Source: PALSA-911 sp043742865 (GTDB taxonomy: Bacteria; Pseudomonadota; Alphaproteobacteria; Acetobacterales; Acetobacteraceae). From it: DNA of 15,312 bases. Within the stretch, counting starts at the first letter, position 1. Each line of letters begins with the position of its first letter. Position numbers and translations under genes: made by a program. The stretch lies in assembly GCA_043742865.1 (NCBI GenBank), contig JAYTXR010000100.1, forward strand, positions 1 to 15,312, in the 5' to 3' direction. The notes beneath the pieces are model-generated. The model searched no databases and was not told the DNA's origin. It saw only the letters and a list, made by a program, of their open reading frames with translations. Below are positions 13,662-15,312 of the stretch, one piece after another.

Positions 13662-15312
13662 ATGCCGCCTGCACCGCAAAATAGATTCGCTAGCCTGACC
13701 CCGCTGCTCGCGCCGCGCTCGATTGCCATCATCGGCGCATCCGGCGACCCGATGCGCATCGGCGGCCGGCCGATCGCGTTCATGAAGGACCAGGGTTTTC
13801 AGGGCGCGATCTACCCGGTCAATCCGACGCGGACGGAGGTTCAGGGCCTGAAAGCCTATGCCTCGATCGCTGATTTGCCGGAAACCCCCGATGTCGCCAT
13901 CGTCGCGGTGGCGGCGGACATTGCCGTTCAGGCGATCTCCGACCTCGCCAAACTCGGCGTCAAGGGCGTGGTGATGTTCACCGCCGGCTTCGCCGAGGTG
14001 GACGAAGCCGGCGAGGCGGCCCAGGCCGGCATGATCGCCGTGGCCCGTGCCGCCGGCATGCGCATCCTGGGGCCGAACTGTCTGGGCGTGTTCGACGCCC
14101 GGCACGGCTATTACGCTACGTTCTCGTCATCGTTCGACAGCGGCTGGCCGGTGCCGGGGCGGATCGGCATCGCCAGCCAGTCCGGTGCCTATGGCACGCA
14201 TCTGTTCACCCTGGCGCGCAACCGCGGCATCGGCGCCTCGACCTGTGTGATGACCGGCAACGAGGCGGATGTCACGGTCGGGGAATGCATCGGCTGGCTG
14301 GCGGAAAGCCCCGAGGTCGATGTGATCGCGGTCTATGCCGAGGGCATCCGCGAGGCGCCTGGCCTGATCGCCGCGCTGACCGCGGCGCGCGCCGCGAAGA
14401 AGCCGATCGTGATGCAGAAGGTCGGGCGCAGCGAATTGGGCGGCAAGGCGGCGAAATCGCACACCGCCTCGATCGCCGGCGACGATGCGGTGACCGCGGC
14501 GGTGATGGCCGAATTCGGCGTGTTCCGGGCCCGCAACTCCGAGGAGATGCTGGACATCGCCCATACCGCGACGCGGAAGATCTACCCGGTGCGCAACAGC
14601 CTGGGCGTCATTACCGTGTCCGGCGGTGCCGGTGTGCTGATCAGCGACGTGGCCGAGACCCTGGGTCTGGCGATGCCGGAAATGCCGTTGGAGTCGCAAG
14701 CGAAATTGCGCGCCCTGATCCCATTTTGCGCCCCCCGCAACCCGGTGGATGCCACCGCGCAGGTGACCAACGACGTGACCCTGGTGCGCAGTTTCACCGA
14801 GGCGATGGTGCGCGATGGCGGCTATGCCTCGGTGCTCGGGTTCTTCAGCATGACCGCGTCCTCGCGCCGCTGGCAGTCGATCCGCGAGCAGTTGAACCCG
14901 GTGCGGGAGGCCTATCCCGACCGGCTATATGTGCTGTCGGTGATCATCCCGCCGGCCGGTCGCGACGAGCTCGAGGCCGATGGCTGGGTGGTGCACGAGG
15001 ACCCGACCCGGGCGGTGGTGGCGATCGATGCGATGGGGAAATTCGGCGCCGCGTTCAACGCCCCCGCCGGTGCGCCGCCGCCCGCGGTGCCGGCGGTGAA
15101 GCTTCCTGCCGCGACCCCGGCCGAGGCCGAGGCCAAGCGGCTGCTGGGCCAGGCCGGCATCGCCTCCGCCCCCGAGGCCGCCTGCGCCACCGCCGAGGCG
15201 GCGGTCGAGGCGGCGCAAAAATTCGGCTTTCCGGTGGTGCTGAAAATCCTCTCGCCGGACATCGTGCATAAATCCGAAATCGGCGGCGTGCTGCTGGATG
15301 TCACCGATGCGG
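13662..15312 (+). CDS. NDP-forming acyl-CoA synthetase (acetate-CoA ligase family), partial
   Basis: The reading frame opens at ATG 13662 and remains open for 550 codons to the right edge, so the end of the gene is missing. An AGAGGAA lies 11 bases upstream. Domains in order: a CoA-binding Rossmann domain (about 10-140) with SIAIIGASGDPMRIGG (20-35) and GPNCLGVFD (137-145); two succinyl-CoA-ligase-like flavodoxin domains (about 160-460) with ASQSGAYG (171-178), phosphohistidine H267 in K265-S-H-T-A-S-I-A-G, and VSGGAGVLISD (319-329); a Pro/Ala linker (467-485); and the start of an ATP-grasp domain with FPVVLKILSPDIVHKSEIGGV (523-543). Such fused enzymes make acyl-CoA from a carboxylic acid, ATP and CoA, releasing ADP, or the reverse. 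Related proteins with a fused GNAT domain are protein acetyltransferases, but none is seen in the part present. The substrate is not evident from sequence. Confidence 0.92.
   Translation, partial: MPPAPQNRFASLTPLLAPRSIAIIGASGDPMRIGGRPIAFMKDQGFQGAIYPVNPTRTEVQGLKAYASIADLPETPDVAIVAVAADIAVQAISDLAKLGVKGVVMFTAGFAEVDEAGEAAQAGMIAVARAAGMRILGPNCLGVFDARHGYYATFSSSFDSGWPVPGRIGIASQSGAYGTHLFTLARNRGIGASTCVMTGNEADVTVGECIGWLAESPEVDVIAVYAEGIREAPGLIAALTAARAAKKPIVMQKVGRSELGGKAAKSHTASIAGDDAVTAAVMAEFGVFRARNSEEMLDIAHTATRKIYPVRNSLGVITVSGGAGVLISDVAETLGLAMPEMPLESQAKLRALIPFCAPRNPVDATAQVTNDVTLVRSFTEAMVRDGGYASVLGFFSMTASSRRWQSIREQLNPVREAYPDRLYVLSVIIPPAGRDELEADGWVVHEDPTRAVVAIDAMGKFGAAFNAPAGAPPPAVPAVKLPAATPAEAEAKRLLGQAGIASAPEAACATAEAAVEAAQKFGFPVVLKILSPDIVHKSEIGGVLLDVTDA

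Noticed and set aside
14285..15271. A 328-residue plus-strand frame inside the acyl-CoA synthetase
   Set aside because: It is an alternate frame of a gene whose domains and catalytic histidine are clear in the other frame; its composition is almost wholly Arg/Gly/Ala/Asp.
1..15312. CRISPR arrays, tRNA or rRNA genes, insertion sequences or phage genes
   Set aside because: No regularly spaced direct repeats, no tRNA-like cloverleaf and no transposase or integrase motif was seen; the only repeats are those listed.

Overview
The window is an ordinary-looking piece of chromosome from a GC-rich alphaproteobacterium. Three things suggest Acetobacteraceae/Rhodospirillales: the IalB-type secreted protein, the pairing of a diguanylate cyclase with a DUF2336 protein, and the sequences of DapD/DapE, EtfBA and HIG1. 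That placement comes from family resemblance, not from a database search. I found no tRNA, rRNA, CRISPR array, transposase or phage gene.

Left third (1-4627). An IalB-like secreted protein runs off the left edge on the minus strand. Diverging from it is a class I SAM-dependent methyltransferase (552-1805). The methyltransferase's last codons and stop lie inside a perfect 18-bp inverted repeat, which is followed by a second nested palindrome (1845-1903). Facing it on the minus strand are two tightly coupled genes: a PAS/GAF/GGDEF diguanylate cyclase with an intact active site and inhibitory site, and a DUF2336 alpha-helical repeat protein.

Centre (4628-7933, plus strand). This is a four-gene, translationally coupled lysine/diaminopimelate cluster: dapD, dapE (TTG start, 4-base overlap), then two small membrane proteins, each joined to the gene before it by an ATGA overlap. 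The two membrane proteins are diverged tandem copies of one another and share a [W]-x-R-x-I-x-A-x-N-W-C motif at the same residue numbers. DapD and DapE catalyse the succinylation and later desuccinylation steps of the diaminopimelate route to lysine and peptidoglycan. The role of the membrane pair is unknown.

Right of centre (7944-10942, minus strand). Read in transcription order, this holds a 64-aa HIG1-type inner-membrane protein, a 186-bp gap, then etfB-etfA-hbd with almost no spacing. The trio makes an electron-transfer flavoprotein and an NAD-dependent 3-hydroxyacyl-CoA dehydrogenase, a standard pairing for fatty-acid or hydroxybutyrate oxidation.

Right end (11070-15312, plus strand). 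A very large MscS-family channel (847 aa) carries a pentapeptide-periodic acidic linker containing a fresh 15-bp duplication. It is followed by the first 550 residues of an NDP-forming acyl-CoA synthetase that runs off the right edge.

I see no clearly new multi-gene system. The items most worth a second look are the dapDE-linked membrane pair, the repeat element that supplies a stop codon, and the repeat-bearing linker of the channel.
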